From NCBI GenBank assembly GCA_046350595.1, contig JAXMAC010000005.1, positions 1-64,000 on the forward strand: a stretch of DNA of 64,000 bases, in the 5' to 3' direction. The translations under genes and the position numbers were made by a program. Shown piece by piece: positions 62,798 through 64,000 of this stretch. The notes beneath the pieces were generated by a model, which made no database searches, had not been told where the DNA came from, and saw nothing but the letters and a program-made list of their open reading frames with translations. Source of the stretch: JAHFOW01 sp046350595 (GTDB lineage: Bacteria > Planctomycetota > Brocadiia > Brocadiales > Brocadiaceae). How positions within the stretch are numbered: position 1 is the first letter of the stretch; every line of letters starts with the position of its first letter.

Positions 62798-62864
62798 TAG
62801 CGAATATAATTTGGTTTTATTGGAATTTTCATTTTGTTTAAGCGGGTCTGAGGGTAGTGCCGAC

Positions 62865-63092
62865 AGAAGTCCCCCTTAAAAAAGGGGGAGTCAGGGGGTT
62901 GTAAAATGCTCTGATATAAAGAATACGGTGGGAAAAAACACAACCCCATAATTCCCCTTTACCAAGGGGGACATACTTGATCGTATAGAGTAAACGTCTT
63001 GATAAATTGTTATTGCATCTGTCACTGCGAGCGGGGCGAAGCAATCTTTTCATGAGATTGTTTTAGGCAAAGCCTTCGCAATGACAACTTTT
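62865..63092. repeat. Repeat cluster: family A copy 4 plus family B fragment
   Basis: tcccccttaaaaaagggg with agtcagggggttg, then about 30 bases on aacccc...cccctttaccaaggggg, is family A in inverted pairs (62865-62972). From 63017 a B-type fragment follows: tcactgcgagcggggcgaag caatctttt, a 4-base loop, and an arm ending gccttcgcaatgaca. There is no gene in this 325-base gap. Confidence 0.75.
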
Positions 63093-63123
63093 TTGATGTC
63101 GACTATAATTAATCTCTTATTAT

Positions 63124-64000
63124 ATGGAATATATGTTTCAACGCCGTAAATCACGAATCGTTAACGTTGGTGGTGTGCTTATCGGGGGAAATAACCCGGT
63201 TTCTGTACAAACCATGACAAAAACCCATACCGAGGATATTGACGCCACGGTGCAGCAGATTAAGGAATTGGAGGAGGCGGGCTGTCATATTGTTCGCCTT
63301 GCCGTGCCCACGATCGTTTCCGCGAAGTGTCTCGGCATTATTAAAAGACAGATAAAAATCCCGATGGTTGCTGATATACACTTTGGCCACCACCTTGCGC
63401 TGGAAGCCATTGCCCAGGGTGTGGATAAAATACGGATCAACCCGGGTAATATGAAGGATAAAACTAAATTAGAAGAGGTGGTCATGGCGGCAAAGGAGAG
63501 GGGTATTCCTATCCGTATTGGGGTTAATTCAGGTTCTGTCCGTGGTGAGGGGGACAATCATGAAGAACTTACGTCATTAATGGTTAAGACCGTTCTCCGT
63601 TATTGTGAACACTTTGAATCGCTGGGATTCAAAGATATTGTGTTGTCTCTTAAGGCATCGGATGTGCCTTCAACCCTTGCTGCGTATCGGTCTATAGCCA
63701 CGCTGTGTGACTATCCCCTGCATCTGGGTGTTACCGCCGCAGGGCCGCCAAGCCTTGCAACGATTAAGTCTGCAATTGGTATAGGAGGATTACTCTCGGA
63801 AGGTATTGGCGATACCTTGCGTGTTTCTTACACGGGTGCTCCGGAGCTGGAGGTCAAGGCCGGTTATGAAATTCTTGAGGCGTTGGGTCTTTATAAACGT
63901 CAGGGCGCTGAGCTCATTTCCTGCCCTACGTGCGGTCGTTGCGAGATTGACTTGGTGAATATTGTTGAAAAGGTGAGACAGCGTTTGCCGGTTGATAAGA
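63124..64000 (+). CDS. ispG: 4-hydroxy-3-methylbut-2-enyl diphosphate synthase, 5' part (runs off right edge)
   Basis: Fe-S enzyme of the non-mevalonate isoprenoid pathway (GcpE/IspG). The frame is open from the ATG at 63124 to the window end (292 codons). TIM-barrel signatures: GNNPVSVQTMTKTHTEDIDAT, ADIHFGHHLALEA, KIRINPGN and GVNSGS. Then SCPTCGRC near residue 280 carries two of the three Cys ligands of the [4Fe-4S] cluster. A second ATG three codons later (63133) is equally likely; neither has a strong ribosome site. The remainder of the Fe-S domain is outside the window. Confidence 0.95.
   Translation, partial: MEYMFQRRKSRIVNVGGVLIGGNNPVSVQTMTKTHTEDIDATVQQIKELEEAGCHIVRLAVPTIVSAKCLGIIKRQIKIPMVADIHFGHHLALEAIAQGVDKIRINPGNMKDKTKLEEVVMAAKERGIPIRIGVNSGSVRGEGDNHEELTSLMVKTVLRYCEHFESLGFKDIVLSLKASDVPSTLAAYRSIATLCDYPLHLGVTAAGPPSLATIKSAIGIGGLLSEGIGDTLRVSYTGAPELEVKAGYEILEALGLYKRQGAELISCPTCGRCEIDLVNIVEKVRQRLPVDK

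Overview
The window looks like a chromosome segment from an anaerobic ammonium-oxidizing (anammox) planctomycete, family Brocadiaceae. The main reason is a complete nitrite oxidoreductase (NXR) locus at about 43.6-62.0 kb: periplasmic-type NxrA with a twin-arginine leader, iron-sulfur NxrB, heme-b NxrC, a TorD-type chaperone, a series of c-type cytochromes, a cytochrome bd-like membrane protein and cupredoxin-like secreted proteins. A copper nitrite reductase-like gene at 10.5-11.5 kb would suit an anammox lineage that uses NirK. The genus is inference; there is no rRNA or hydrazine gene in the window.

Layout. 1-7 kb: 5' part of uvrA, leucyl aminopeptidase, a coiled-coil PD-(D/E)XK-like protein and a nifU-nifS pair with its own sigma70-like promoter. 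7-12.9 kb: a giant secreted LVIVD-repeat/lectin protein, nirK and a PAS histidine kinase. 12.9-18.3 kb: class IV aminotransferase, tRNA-Pro(CGG), a preT-preA pair that looks horizontally acquired, and a secreted repeat-domain protein. 18.6-24.8 kb: a 42-aa membrane protein, a DEAD-box helicase, a TPR protein bracketed by two hairpins, cysC, and a decayed ATP-grasp fragment. 24-27.5 kb: CheW, chemoreceptor and DRTGG protein in one operon. 28-39.7 kb: glycolate oxidase-like FAD enzyme, aspartate aminotransferase, Asp-box secreted protein, exonuclease, small proteins, uvrB, AI-2E family permease and a ComEA-like protein. 40.2-43.2 kb: response regulator, two-domain multicopper oxidase ending in a strong terminator, and a secreted protein. 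43.6-62.0 kb: the NXR locus. 62-64 kb: MOSC protein, repeats and 5' ispG.

The NXR locus seems to have at least two transcription units. The first (43600-53490) encodes a cupredoxin-like protein, a bd-like membrane protein, five cytochrome c proteins with ten CxxCH motifs in total, and a tandem universal-stress protein with a PCP_red tail. The second (53597-61121) encodes NxrC, NxrB, chaperone, an HExxH protein and NxrA, followed by a second cupredoxin-like paralogue. Together they suggest nitrite oxidation at the molybdopterin site of NxrA, electron flow through NxrB and NxrC, and onward transfer by the locus cytochromes to a membrane partner.

Intergenic space is rich in dispersed repeats. 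At least four families recur. One of them (4.5, 23.5 and 27.6 kb) has a core whose orientation relative to its arms differs between copies, as if the core can invert. The strongest leads for something undescribed are the HExxH/CxxC protein in the nxr operon, the USP-USP-PCP_red protein, and this invertible repeat. All positions and motifs were read by eye; no homology searches were run.
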